Shown here: positions 1 to 8,737 of the stretch, one piece after another
Position numbering within the stretch: position 1 is the first letter of the stretch
How the letters are laid out: each line of letters starts with the position of its first letter
NCBI RefSeq assembly: GCF_000016425.1
Contig: NC_009380.1
Location: 2,732,144-2,796,143, forward strand
Length of the DNA stretch: 64,000 nucleotides
Origin: Salinispora tropica CNB-440
GTDB taxonomy: Bacteria > Actinomycetota > Actinomycetes > Mycobacteriales > Micromonosporaceae
Reading direction: 5' to 3'
The notes under the pieces: generated by a model
What the model was told of the DNA's origin: nothing
Database searches by the model: none
The model's input: only the letters and a program-made list of their open reading frames with translations
Made by a program: the position numbers and the translations under genes

Positions 1-628
1 TCTTGCAGGCGGTGCGGTACAGGTAGGACAGCAGCGAGCGCTCGACGCGACGGGTCCGTTTGTTCGCGGGCCGGGTCAGCTCCGGTGCGCTACCGGCGGC
101 GAGCTGCTCATCAAGGGTCGGTGAGGCGAGCTGGAGCCCGCCGCGCAGGCGTGGCTCGTCGGCCAGCTGCCACAGCTGGGCGCGCGCCTGGGCGACGTCG
201 GCGGCGAGGATCGCACCGCCCTCGTCATGATGCCGGGCGAGCTGCGTGCGTCGCCGTATCCAGCGCTGGACGACCGGTAGGGCCACCGGCCGGGTCTGCT
301 CGACCGCGGCAAGCGCCGGCTCAGGTGCGGCCGGCAGGGCGTTGTTGAAGACCTGGCGGCGTAGCGTCAGCAGCCGACGTCGGACCGACTCGTCCTCATT
401 GTCGTTGACCAGCTCGTACAGAAGTTGACTGAGCTGCGCGCCGTCGGTGCTGAGCTGGTGCTCCAGGGCCAGTGCCCGGTCGGCCCAGGCGCAGGCTGCC
501 GGGGAGCGGAGCGCGTCGACCGTGGATAGGGGCAGACCAGCGATCCGGGCGGTGAAGTATGCACCGGTACGCCAGCCCGCGGGCGTCGCGGTGTACGGTG
601 GCGGGCCCGGCGCGCGCACGGCGTGCAT
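1..628 (-). CDS. LanB-type (thiopeptide/lantibiotic) dehydratase, N-terminal part, cut by window edge
   Basis: Leftward reading frame that starts with ATG at 628 and is still open at base 1, giving about 209 residues. The start shares one base with the SagB stop codon (TGATG), so it is translationally coupled to that gene. Near residue 20 it reads RTGAYFTARIAGLPLS, and around residue 195 KRTRRVERSLLSYLYR; both resemble the conserved N-terminal region of LanB dehydratases. In this family the N-terminal domain glutamylates Ser/Thr of a precursor peptide using Glu-tRNA, giving dehydroalanine/dehydrobutyrine. Together with the YcaO, F-protein and SagB genes upstream this points to a thiopeptide or an azole/dehydro-residue peptide. 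Whether it is the split (N-only, TbtB-like) or full-length form cannot be seen here. Confidence 0.85.
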   Translation of the reverse strand, partial: MHAVRAPGPPPYTATPAGWRTGAYFTARIAGLPLSTVDALRSPAACAWADRALALEHQLSTDGAQLSQLLYELVNDNEDESVRRRLLTLRRQVFNNALPAAPEPALAAVEQTRPVALPVVQRWIRRRTQLARHHDEGGAILAADVAQARAQLWQLADEPRLRGGLQLASPTLDEQLAAGSAPELTRPANKRTRRVERSLLSYLYRTACK

Positions 629-2244
629 CACCGCAGCTCGTATCGGTAGTTGCCGAGCTGCCCGCGCTCCTCGCCGGCAAGCATGATGAGCAGCGGGAAT
701 TCGTCGCTGTCGGCGAGTCCTAGCTCCTCGACGTAGGAGACGCCGTCGAAGCCCAGCGCGACCCCGGCGCCGAGACACAGCGCGGCGGCGACGGTGTAGA
801 AGGTTTGGGCCATCGCGCCGATGGTGGCGTTGGCGAGGTTGTAGCCCCGGTCACCGGTGGCGTCCAACACCGCGTGCGTACGAACTGTCGCGACAAGGAC
901 GACCGCTGCCTGCTCCAGGTTGTAGTTGGTCAGGGTGTAGTTGCGTTGCAGGAACGCCCCGGGTGGGCCGCTGGTGACCAGGATCAGGCTGTGCTCCTGC
1001 GGGTCGTACGCGTACCCTCCGGCGGGCACGGCAGCCACGGCGTTGACGAAGGCGTAGATCCGCGCCAGTGGTCTGTCGGCGGGACCTTCGATCTCGGACG
1101 GCACCATGCTGGCGGCGGTAGCCTCCAGCAGCGCGGCGAGGTGCTCCGCCGCCATGGGACGGTTCCGTAGAAACCGGCCGAAGCTACTGCGGCGGGCGGT
1201 GAGGGCCGCCTCGACGGGCAGCGTCAGCGGCGCGGCGGTGGGTAGCGGCACGCGCGTTCCGCCCGGCGGCGCCGGGTGGGCGGCGGCGGATGCCAGCGCG
1301 CCGATGGCCGGCCGTTCGACCGACGCGGCGGTGCTACGGCTGACCCGCCGCAGGGCATCGAAGTCGAGTAGCGTCCGGGACCGTTCCTGGTCATGGTGCC
1401 GTACCCGGACCGTTGCCGGCTCCCCCCGACCTGCGGGCGCGGTGGGCCCGGCAGGCAGGGATGCGGGGGGCGTGGGCTCGGCCCAGGTCAGGGGCACGGC
1501 GGCGAAGAGCGTCTCGTCGTCGGGGGCGAGCCCGAGCAGGTCGGCGACGGCCGCCTGATCGAACCAGAGCACGGGCCGGATCTGACGGCCCTGGGCGCCG
1601 GCCCAGAGCCGCCACGCCTGTAGCAGCGTGCCAAGGTCCATCGATACCACGTGGTACGAGAAGTTGTTGTACTTGAAGGCGTTCTGCCAGTACTTCACCC
1701 CGACGATCAAAAACTGGCTGGCGTGGTGGGGTGGGGCGACCGCCGCGTTCACCCGAGCACTGACGTCGCCGCCGAGCAGCCGCTGCATCGCGTGCCGGGC
1801 GTGGGCGTAGTAGTAGACACCCGGGGTGACCCCGGCACCGGGTCCGGCCACCCAGTAGACGCTGCACGGGTAGAGACCTCCGCCGGAGGCGGCGCCGCGG
1901 TACCAGTTGGCGTAGGCGTACGACGGCAGCACGCCCAGATCGGAGTTGGCCTGGATGCCGAGCCGCCGTCCGAGCAGCCCGTACGAGTGATAGAGCAGGC
2001 CGGCCAGCAACGGAAGCGTGAACGGCTCGTCAACGTCGCCGGGACCACGCAGCGCGGTGTCCAGGTCGACGCCCGTGCTCGGTGGGGTGGGCAGCCCGAA
2101 GGCGCTCGCCTGCGGATAGTACTTGCCGCGGCGGGGCGCGTCGGCCCAGTTGGGCGCGAAGTCGGCCGGAGGCATCGGTGCACGGCTGCGATGCAGGATC
2201 GCGGTCGCGTACGCGTGGGCGGAGCCGGGGTTCTCGGACGTCAT
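628..2244 (-). CDS. SagB-type azoline dehydrogenase (nitroreductase-like flavoprotein)
   Basis: 538 residues. Two nitroreductase-like halves can be seen. One lies near residues 80-220 and carries the RGAASGGGLYP segment typical of SagB/McbC proteins. The other, near 350-530, begins LTARRSSFGRFL and ends with the VALGFDGVSYVEELGL region. The family uses FMN to oxidise azolines to thiazoles/oxazoles on a ribosomal peptide. The length fits the long dehydrogenases of thiopeptide clusters (TbtE-like) rather than the short stand-alone SagB. The gene starts 9 nt after the YcaO stop and its stop overlaps the next start, so it sits inside the five-gene operon. Family assignment is firm; the thiopeptide subtype is inferred from context. 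Confidence 0.88.
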   Translation of the reverse strand: MTSENPGSAHAYATAILHRSRAPMPPADFAPNWADAPRRGKYYPQASAFGLPTPPSTGVDLDTALRGPGDVDEPFTLPLLAGLLYHSYGLLGRRLGIQANSDLGVLPSYAYANWYRGAASGGGLYPCSVYWVAGPGAGVTPGVYYYAHARHAMQRLLGGDVSARVNAAVAPPHHASQFLIVGVKYWQNAFKYNNFSYHVVSMDLGTLLQAWRLWAGAQGRQIRPVLWFDQAAVADLLGLAPDDETLFAAVPLTWAEPTPPASLPAGPTAPAGRGEPATVRVRHHDQERSRTLLDFDALRRVSRSTAASVERPAIGALASAAAHPAPPGGTRVPLPTAAPLTLPVEAALTARRSSFGRFLRNRPMAAEHLAALLEATAASMVPSEIEGPADRPLARIYAFVNAVAAVPAGGYAYDPQEHSLILVTSGPPGAFLQRNYTLTNYNLEQAAVVLVATVRTHAVLDATGDRGYNLANATIGAMAQTFYTVAAALCLGAGVALGFDGVSYVEELGLADSDEFPLLIMLAGEERGQLGNYRYELR

Positions 2245-2253
2245 GGCGGCACC

Positions 2254-4146
2254 TCACGGGAACGGGTGGGGAACGGAGTGGATTTCGTCGTCGCGCAGGT
2301 CGCGGTCGAGGAACCCGGCGGTGCGGAACGCGGTCCGCAGCCGCCGCGCGTGCGGGGCGCGCTGGCGCAGCCAGCCGAAGTCGATCGGCAGGAGCCCCGG
2401 AACCACCACGCTCACCGTCGTCAGGCCCAGATCGCGCTGCTCCGGGGTGGTCTGGTCAACGGCGATCACGTCGAAGCCCTGCGCCGTCACCTGCTTCAGG
2501 CAGCGTTCGAGGTCGTCGCGCAGGTCGGTGCTGACCGGTGGGGCGGGACGGTCCCGCTCGTACAGGTGCGCCATCGGGGCCAGCGCGGTGCCGTGATCCA
2601 GCAGGAACGCGGCGTGCCGCGCCATCTCCGGCAGGCCGTAGAGCAGCGGGTGGTCGTGCAGGCCCTGCACCCGGGAGAAGTCGGTCGTCATCCGACGCAA
2701 CCGGGGCTCGTCGGCGCGGGCACGAACCCGGACCATCACCGAGTCGGTGGCGATTTCGCAGAGCGCCGCGGTGATCGCGACCTGCGGATCGAGGCTCGCC
2801 CCGCCGCCGAAGGCGAGGGTACCGAGACCGCCGTCCCTGCGGACGGCCACCGCGGTCACCACCGGGATGTCGAAGGTCATCCGGGTGTCGAAGAATCGGG
2901 CCCGGTAGCCGTACATCGCCAGCCGGTCGACCATCATCCGGGTTCGTGGTCGGTCGATGCTGGCCGGGTCGATCTCTGGTAGGGACCGGCCGCCGTACCA
3001 GGACAGCAGAAACGCGTCGCGCTCGACCGCCTCCATCAGCCCGTGGTAGATCGCCTCCACCATGGATCCGCCGGAGGCGCAGCCGTTCGAGGTCTCCTGG
3101 ACAAAGCGTTCCTCGACGCTCGCCGCATGGTAGTAGGCGAGTATCTCCGGTACCAGCAGCGTGCGCTGGTCGCGCAGCGACCAGCCCCACACCCACGTGA
3201 TCGGCCGATCCACATCAAACCGGTGCAGGTACGGATTGGCCTGGTAGAAGGCGTCGGTGTAGAGCCCACACTCGCGTGGGTCCAGGGCGTCGTCGCCCAG
3301 CTCCCGCAGCGTGGCGGTGACCGCGGTGCGCTTGCCCCGCGGGCGCAGGCCGGCGGCGCGTTCCAATCCTTCCAGCACCGCGATCCGGGAGCTGCTCCGG
3401 TAGCCGTCGGCGTGCCCACCGTAGAGCGTCTCCCGCAGGAAGCGGCCACACCGCAGGGTGAACGAGCCGACCGCCGGGGAGGTGGAGAGCGAGGTGACGT
3501 CCTGCCACAGACTGCCGCCGAGCGCCCCGCAGACCGGGTTGGCGAACGCCGCCACGTTCAGCGGATAGTCGTCGAGGTCCCGGCCACGAAATGTGCCTGA
3601 CTCCGCCTTCGGTGTGGCGGGCAGCCCAATCACCGCCAGCTCCGAGGCGTCGGCGACCATGTCACCGCAGCCCGGGCACTCGGGATCGGGCAGCAGCGGC
3701 ACCTGGTGCACCCGCAGGGTCGACAGGTCGACCTGAAACACCGTGCTGGGCGCCCCCGTCCCGGTGCTGGCCGGTCCGGTGTCGGTGGTGCGGCGCGCCG
3801 CGATCAGCGCATGCAGGAAGTCCGCGACGAGCGGGGTCGCGTACGGCCAGGGGCCCGCCGCGATCGTGTCACCGCCCAGCTCCACCGCGTCGCGCAGGTC
3901 GCGGTGGCGCACGGCCTGCCAGCGACGCGCGAGGCAGGTCGAACAGGCCGCTGCCGGCGGCACCGGTCCGATCAGCGCAAGCTGCCCGTAGAGCAGCACC
4001 CGCGGTCCGCGCTCCGGGCGGGCGGACGCCCGGTACTCGTCCCGCACCCCCAGCGCGACCACCTCCGCGTCGCAGCCCCGCTCGGCAAGCAGCCGGGCCA
4101 GACCGGAACAAACCAACTCGTCGGTCGCAGCCGCGCCGTCGCTCAT
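2254..4146 (-). CDS. YcaO-domain cyclodehydratase of the azole peptide cluster
   Basis: 630 residues from the ATG at 4146, whose ATGA overlaps the stop of the F-protein gene; longer upstream starts are not needed. The N-terminal third carries Cys-x-x-Cys pairs (CSTC near residue 75, CPGC near 160), as in the ThiF/E1-like part of these enzymes. The C-terminal two thirds is the YcaO domain, with the ERAAGLRPRG and LMEAVERDAFLLSWY segments. The protein ends in PHPFP, the PxPxP tail of azoline-forming YcaO enzymes. It would use ATP to cyclise Cys/Ser/Thr to azolines, working with the upstream F protein that holds the leader peptide. A TbtG-like role is likely; the substrate peptide is not in view. 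Confidence 0.9.
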   Translation of the reverse strand: MSDGAAATDELVCSGLARLLAERGCDAEVVALGVRDEYRASARPERGPRVLLYGQLALIGPVPPAAACSTCLARRWQAVRHRDLRDAVELGGDTIAAGPWPYATPLVADFLHALIAARRTTDTGPASTGTGAPSTVFQVDLSTLRVHQVPLLPDPECPGCGDMVADASELAVIGLPATPKAESGTFRGRDLDDYPLNVAAFANPVCGALGGSLWQDVTSLSTSPAVGSFTLRCGRFLRETLYGGHADGYRSSSRIAVLEGLERAAGLRPRGKRTAVTATLRELGDDALDPRECGLYTDAFYQANPYLHRFDVDRPITWVWGWSLRDQRTLLVPEILAYYHAASVEERFVQETSNGCASGGSMVEAIYHGLMEAVERDAFLLSWYGGRSLPEIDPASIDRPRTRMMVDRLAMYGYRARFFDTRMTFDIPVVTAVAVRRDGGLGTLAFGGGASLDPQVAITAALCEIATDSVMVRVRARADEPRLRRMTTDFSRVQGLHDHPLLYGLPEMARHAAFLLDHGTALAPMAHLYERDRPAPPVSTDLRDDLERCLKQVTAQGFDVIAVDQTTPEQRDLGLTTVSVVVPGLLPIDFGWLRQRAPHARRLRTAFRTAGFLDRDLRDDEIHSVPHPFP

Positions 4147-6326
4147 CGGTCGCCTCTGGCGGCCAGCAGCACCTTGACCGCCACCAGCCCGCCCGCGGCC
4201 AGGTCCGCACCACCGACGGGTGCCACCAGCACGTCGCACCCGAGGCCCGGTAGCCGCTGCAGCACATCGGCCCAGCGGTGACTGACCCCGCCGGCATCCA
4301 CCTCCTCGTGCACCGGCACCGTGCCGGCGTCGAAGTCGACCAGCACGGGGTCGCCGGTGTCCGGTACGACCTCGGGGTCCTGTGCACGCAGTTGGGCCTG
4401 ACCGAGCACGTCACGCAGCGCCGCCACGGCCGCCGCCGTCCAGTCCGGATCGGCGGTCAACGCGTACGTCCATTGACCGCGGCCTGGGTCGAAGGAGCGG
4501 GCCAGCAGCACCGCCACCCCGGTGTCGCGCTGTCCACCGAGGTCGAGCAGTTCCATGGTGACACCCAGGTTCGCCGTCGACCTGGTGAGGAACAGCAGCT
4601 CGGGGGTGGTGGCGCCGATGGTGTTGAAGCGGATCTTCTGGACGGTCTCCTGACCGAAGACGACCTGCCGTAGCCGCTGCCCGGCGAGCGCCGAGGCGAG
4701 GCCCGCCCGGACGGCCTCGGTGAGATCACCGCCCGCTCCCCCGCCAGCACTGGTCGGCTCGACACCGTGCCGGCGGTTGGCCGCGCCGAACGGCTCCAGT
4801 ACGGACACCGGCACCGCCACCACCTCGCGGGTGAACAGTGACCGGGCGGTGGCCCACGTGTCTGGCGCGGCGTCATCCCAGCCCGAGGCGAGACCGAGGC
4901 GGGTGGCGTCGAGCCGTGGACGGTCGTGGGGGGTGGGGATGCCGGTCGCGACGCTGCTGGTGTTGACGACGGCCGCGATCCGTAGCGCCCGCAGTCGGGC
5001 CGCCGCGACGTGGTGGACGTCGAAGGCCGCCACCGTACGGCGCTGGCCACTGCCGTCGGTGAACTCGACCGCGCCGACCTTGATCGGGGTCTGGTCCCAA
5101 CGCTCGTCGTCGTAGCGGCGGAACACACCCAGATGCGGTTGGAGTAGCGGCTGATGGGCCTCCAACTGTGCGAGCGCGTCTTGTGCCCCAGCGGCCGGGC
5201 CGGCCGCGGGATCGGCCCCGACGGGCGGGTCGTCCAGCCCACCGGTGATCCAGGCCGGTTCGGGTGGGGCCGGCCGGCAGAAGGTACACCGGGGGTGCGG
5301 AAGCAGTTGCTCGGTCAGCACGTCGAGTGAGGCGAGGTGCTGCACGATCACGCTCCCGTCGGTCTCGGCGGGCAGCGCGCCGGTGGTCAGCCGGAACACC
5401 TCGTACGCCAGCAGGTTGCCGATCATCGCGGCGAGGGGTCCGTCCGGCTCGACGGCGGCGGGGGCGGCCCCGGACGGCAACGCCGCCGCCTGCCACACCC
5501 GGCCGGCGCCCCCGGTCTCGTCGTTGTCGGCCAGCCGCAGCATGACGCAGCACCAGCATCCGGTACGGCCGACGCCTTGGACCGGGCCGACCAGCATCCG
5601 CCCACCGGCGACCCAGGCGGGCAGGAGAAGCCGGCCGGGGGGAATTCCGGCCGCGAGTAGCCGCAGGGTGTCGCGGGGCGCGTCATCTCCGCCGGCCACA
5701 ATCACGATCTCCGCCGTGGCCAGCGCGGACCAGCCGACCTCGGTGCGCGCGTCGGGTAGCGGCACGGTCGTCGCGGCGCAGCCCGCGGCGTTCGGCTCGG
5801 CCAGCTCCGGGGTGAGCCTCGGTACGACTGCCGGCGAGACGGCTACCGTGGCGGCGCCGTTGCGAAGGAGCCCGGTGGCGCAGGCAGTGGCGACCGGGCC
5901 GGCGCCCAGCACCGCGACCGAGGTGTTCCGAAAGGTGGCGAAGCGCTGCGCCGCCCGGTCGGTGTAGTGGTCGAGATAGGCGACCTGGGTGGCGAAATGC
6001 GCGGCCACCGCCGGACCGAGGATCGTCGTCGGGTCGACCTCCGCCTCGGGAACGTCACGGGCGAAGCCGCGCGCGTAGAGGGTGCTCACCAGCTCACCGA
6101 TCATGGCCCGCTGCCCGGCGGGCAACCGAGCACAGATGTCCGCGACCTGATGACGCCCGTTCAGATGCGGGATGAGCAACGATGCCAGCCGGTAGGCGGT
6201 CGTGGAGGAGAGCCGGAAGCCGCTGGTGGCGTTGTGGAACAACACTCCGTCCTCGGTCCTGGTGAACAGCACGTCGTGGCGCACTCGCGGTCGGGTCTGC
6301 GCCACCGTGTCGTATGCAGTGCTCAT
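4143..6326 (-). CDS. Leader-peptide-binding F protein (ocin-ThiF-like) of a TOMM/thiopeptide pathway
   Basis: 727 residues. The N-terminal 90 residues look like the winged-helix RRE (PqqD-like) fold that binds precursor leader peptides. Then comes a ThiF/E1-like Rossmann segment (SVAVLGAGPVATACATGLL near residue 135). CWCC near 260 and the CTFC-like pair near 350 look like a zinc site, and a long C-terminal region shares YcaO-partner character. Such proteins do not form azolines alone; they present the peptide to the YcaO protein. The start ATG overlaps the SARP stop (ATGA), so regulator and biosynthetic genes form one transcript. TbtF-like function is inferred from length and neighbourhood. 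Confidence 0.85.
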   Translation of the reverse strand: MSTAYDTVAQTRPRVRHDVLFTRTEDGVLFHNATSGFRLSSTTAYRLASLLIPHLNGRHQVADICARLPAGQRAMIGELVSTLYARGFARDVPEAEVDPTTILGPAVAAHFATQVAYLDHYTDRAAQRFATFRNTSVAVLGAGPVATACATGLLRNGAATVAVSPAVVPRLTPELAEPNAAGCAATTVPLPDARTEVGWSALATAEIVIVAGGDDAPRDTLRLLAAGIPPGRLLLPAWVAGGRMLVGPVQGVGRTGCWCCVMLRLADNDETGGAGRVWQAAALPSGAAPAAVEPDGPLAAMIGNLLAYEVFRLTTGALPAETDGSVIVQHLASLDVLTEQLLPHPRCTFCRPAPPEPAWITGGLDDPPVGADPAAGPAAGAQDALAQLEAHQPLLQPHLGVFRRYDDERWDQTPIKVGAVEFTDGSGQRRTVAAFDVHHVAAARLRALRIAAVVNTSSVATGIPTPHDRPRLDATRLGLASGWDDAAPDTWATARSLFTREVVAVPVSVLEPFGAANRRHGVEPTSAGGGAGGDLTEAVRAGLASALAGQRLRQVVFGQETVQKIRFNTIGATTPELLFLTRSTANLGVTMELLDLGGQRDTGVAVLLARSFDPGRGQWTYALTADPDWTAAAVAALRDVLGQAQLRAQDPEVVPDTGDPVLVDFDAGTVPVHEEVDAGGVSHRWADVLQRLPGLGCDVLVAPVGGADLAAGGLVAVKVLLAARGDR

Positions 6327-8116
6327 CGCATGGATCCCTTCGCTCGGTGCGGCCGTCGCGGTGGGTCGGGGTGGGGGGCGTGCCGTTCGGCCGCGAGTTG
6401 GGCGTGTCGCCGCAGCAAGGCTCGTATCCAGTAGTGATCCGCGGCCTCCTCGACCAGGCTGTGGTCGACCAGCCCGTCGAGCAGGTCGCGAGCCGTGGCC
6501 GGGTCAACGTCGAGCAGCTGTGCGGCCGGTGCGGCGGTGATGGCGGCGGGGGCCGCGGTGGCCAGCCTGACGAAGGCCGCCTCCAACGTTTCGCCGGCTC
6601 GGGACAGGGCCTCGTCGAAGCGGTGGCCGAGTGACATGTCCGGTTCGCCGGGCAGACTCAGCCGGCTCAGCGGGTCCGCACGCAGCCACTCCGCCGCCGC
6701 CGCGAGTTCCGTCCGGGGGCGCAGCAGGATGCGGGTGGCGGCGATGCGCAGCGCGAGTGGCAGGTGGTCGCAGAGCGCCGCGATCTCCGCGGCGCTCTGC
6801 GGGTCGGCATCGACCTGCTCGGGTCCCAGCGCGGAACGGAGCAACTGGAGCGAGTCGGCAGGCTCGAGCGGCTCCACCCGGTGCAACCAGCCGCCAAGTC
6901 GGGTAACCGGACCAGACAGGCTTTGGCGACTGGTCAGCAGCAGCGCGTCACCGGGTGCCAAAAGGGCCGGCAGGGCTCGTACCTGACTGCCGTTGACCAC
7001 GTCGTCGGCGAACAGCAGCCGTCGGCCCACCTGGGCACCGTGGCCCTGGTCAACCGGGGTGATCAGCCGCCGTTGGGCGTCGTGCGACACGGTGTCCGCC
7101 GCCACCCGGAGTTGACCGCCGGGGAAGTGGGGGGCGACGAGCTGCCCGACGTGCTGCGCCAGCGCGGTTTTGCCGACGCCGGGTGGGCCGGTGAGCACCA
7201 CGATCGGGCAATCCGCGCGGAGGCGCTCGGCGACGGTCTCGCCGAGCGCGTCCCGACCGATGAGGCTGGACGCGACCGGGTGCCGGGACACTACGGTGGC
7301 GGGTCTCCCTACTGGAGCGACCGGAGTGGACGCTTCGCCCCGCAGAATGGTCAGCTCCAACTCCCGCAGGGTCGGGCCCGGAGCGATGCCGAGTTCGTGG
7401 CGAAGATAGTCCCGGATCCGGCGCAGTTCGGCCAGGGCGTCCGCCTGCCGACCGGTGCGGTAGAGCACCGAGGCGAGCTGTGCGGAGAAGCGCTCGTTCG
7501 CGGGGTACGCGCGGTTGGCGGTCCAGAGGTCCACCAGCGCGGACCGGTCCCGACCGAGGCTGATCTTCAGGTCGCACACCCGCTCGATCGCCCGGACCCG
7601 CTCCTCGCTGATCCGGGGTACCACGTCCCGGTGCAGCGCCTCTGATGGCACATTGGCCAGCATTGGGTCGCTCCACAGCGCGAGCGCCTCCTCCAGCCTC
7701 GCCAGCTCCGCCTCTGGATCCGGCACGTCGCGGGTACGGCCGATCAACTCGCGGAAGCGCATCAGGTCGACGGTGGCGGCGGTAGCGGTGATCCGGTAGC
7801 CACCCGGCACTGTCTTGATCACGCTGCCGGTGATGCCGTGCCGGTGAAACAGTTGCCGAAGCCGCAGGGTGCAGGTCTGCAACGCGGCCTTGGCCGAGGC
7901 AGGCTGCGCGTCACCCCAGACAGCCTGCTGCAGGGTACTGACCGAGATCACCTCGTCGGGGTGCAACAGCAGCACGGCAAGCAACGAGGTCACCTTCGAC
8001 GGCGGCAGAACCAGCGTGTCCCCGCCGCTGCTGAGGGTCAGCGGGCCGAGCACCCGGAACACCGCCGGGCGGGCTCGCTGGTCACCGCCGGATGGGCTCA
8101 CCGCGACCGACTCCAT
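6323..8116 (-). CDS. SARP-family transcriptional activator with ATPase region
   Basis: 597 residues. An OmpR-type DNA-binding domain covers about residues 20-105, followed by a bacterial transcriptional activator domain (about 110-260) and an NB-ARC-like P-loop with GPPGVGKTALAQ near residue 310. This is the AfsR/SARP medium-length architecture without a long TPR tail. SARPs activate antibiotic clusters by binding heptameric direct repeats near the -35 box. The start ATG has a GGGAGA ribosome site just upstream. The stop overlaps the start of the F-protein gene, so this is a pathway-specific regulator co-transcribed with its presumed targets. That arrangement also allows a positive feedback loop if the SARP acts on its own promoter to the right. 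Confidence 0.9.
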   Translation of the reverse strand: MESVAVSPSGGDQRARPAVFRVLGPLTLSSGGDTLVLPPSKVTSLLAVLLLHPDEVISVSTLQQAVWGDAQPASAKAALQTCTLRLRQLFHRHGITGSVIKTVPGGYRITATAATVDLMRFRELIGRTRDVPDPEAELARLEEALALWSDPMLANVPSEALHRDVVPRISEERVRAIERVCDLKISLGRDRSALVDLWTANRAYPANERFSAQLASVLYRTGRQADALAELRRIRDYLRHELGIAPGPTLRELELTILRGEASTPVAPVGRPATVVSRHPVASSLIGRDALGETVAERLRADCPIVVLTGPPGVGKTALAQHVGQLVAPHFPGGQLRVAADTVSHDAQRRLITPVDQGHGAQVGRRLLFADDVVNGSQVRALPALLAPGDALLLTSRQSLSGPVTRLGGWLHRVEPLEPADSLQLLRSALGPEQVDADPQSAAEIAALCDHLPLALRIAATRILLRPRTELAAAAEWLRADPLSRLSLPGEPDMSLGHRFDEALSRAGETLEAAFVRLATAAPAAITAAPAAQLLDVDPATARDLLDGLVDHSLVEEAADHYWIRALLRRHAQLAAERHAPHPDPPRRPHRAKGSMR

Positions 8117-8378
8117 CGCAGTCTCCCGTCCGCGTGGACGCTCGGTGGTTGTTCAACCCTGCGGTGGCACGATGTGGCGCTCTCGATGGTCTCCCACTGC
8201 CTGATACGGCCTGAAGCCGCTCTACATTAACGGCAATACCACACGATTCGGAGCAAATCCGGGAATGCGGTCGGGCAGCGCGCAGCAGCCGCACGGTCCG
8301 TTCGCCTAATCGGATTCGCGCTTCGATCGCGGCAGCTTTCACGAGTGCGTCAACCGTCCACTTCTGCCCGATACACAT
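8082..8378 (-). CDS. Possible small leader ORF upstream of the SARP gene
   Basis: 98 codons, start ATG at 8378, preceded by an unusually strong ribosome site (a run reading GGGGGGAGGTG ending about 5 nt before the ATG). The product (MCIGQKWTVDALVKAAAIEA onward) resembles no family I recognise and contains no Ser/Thr/Cys-rich core, so it is not an obvious precursor peptide. Its last 35 nt overlap the SARP start, so it could couple translation to the regulator. Local base composition (patches such as ATTAACGGCAATA) is unlike a typical gene here, so it may instead be leader sequence with a chance frame. Confidence 0.3.
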   Translation of the reverse strand: MCIGQKWTVDALVKAAAIEARIRLGERTVRLLRAARPHSRICSESCGIAVNVERLQAVSGSGRPSRAPHRATAGLNNHRASTRTGDCDGVGRGEPIRR

Positions 8379-8463
8379 CGGGCACCTCCCCCCTCATCTG
8401 CCACCTGCCTCCTGGCGGCGCCGCCGCGATGATCGTGCGGTTCCGATGTCGTCCGCGTCAGCA

Positions 8464-8513
8464 CCCCGGGCGTTGCCGGAACCGGCCGTGGCCGGTTCCG
8501 GCAACGCCCGGGG
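8464..8513. repeat. Perfect 24-bp inverted repeat with 2-nt loop
   Basis: Bases 8464-8487 (CCCCGGGCGTTGCCGG then AACCGGCC) are the exact reverse complement of 8490-8513, leaving only GT between. No T-run follows on either strand. It lies between two divergent genes, where a terminator is not expected, and upstream of the strong ribosome site at 8378 on the minus strand. It could be an attenuator in the SARP leader, a terminator shielding the divergent promoters, or a cruciform/protein-binding element. Confidence 0.8.
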
Positions 8514-8737
8514 CAGCCAGGACCGATGGGCTGGTCCCGCCTTACGGTGACGCCCCGACGCCGGGAGGCGGCGACCGGCGGAGAGGCGGGCATCCGCAGC
8601 AGCCTGCGCACAACGTGCCGACCGGCCTGGTCACGGTCACACCGCGAGCTAGTCCGGACCCAACAAAAAGGCGAACCTCAATGTTCGAACCTTGCGGAAG
8701 GAGCAGATTTCACTAATCTGAACACCTGGTAGAGCTC

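Noticed and set aside
1651..2982. Long plus-strand open frame (443 codons) antisense to the SagB and YcaO genes
   Set aside because: High-GC codon bias opens antisense frames; the minus strand has recognisable catalytic proteins here and the plus frame has no domain.
8345..8737. Search for a RiPP precursor peptide near the SARP and LuxR-like genes
   Set aside because: None of the short frames ends in a Cys/Ser/Thr-rich core; the precursor is probably left of the window.
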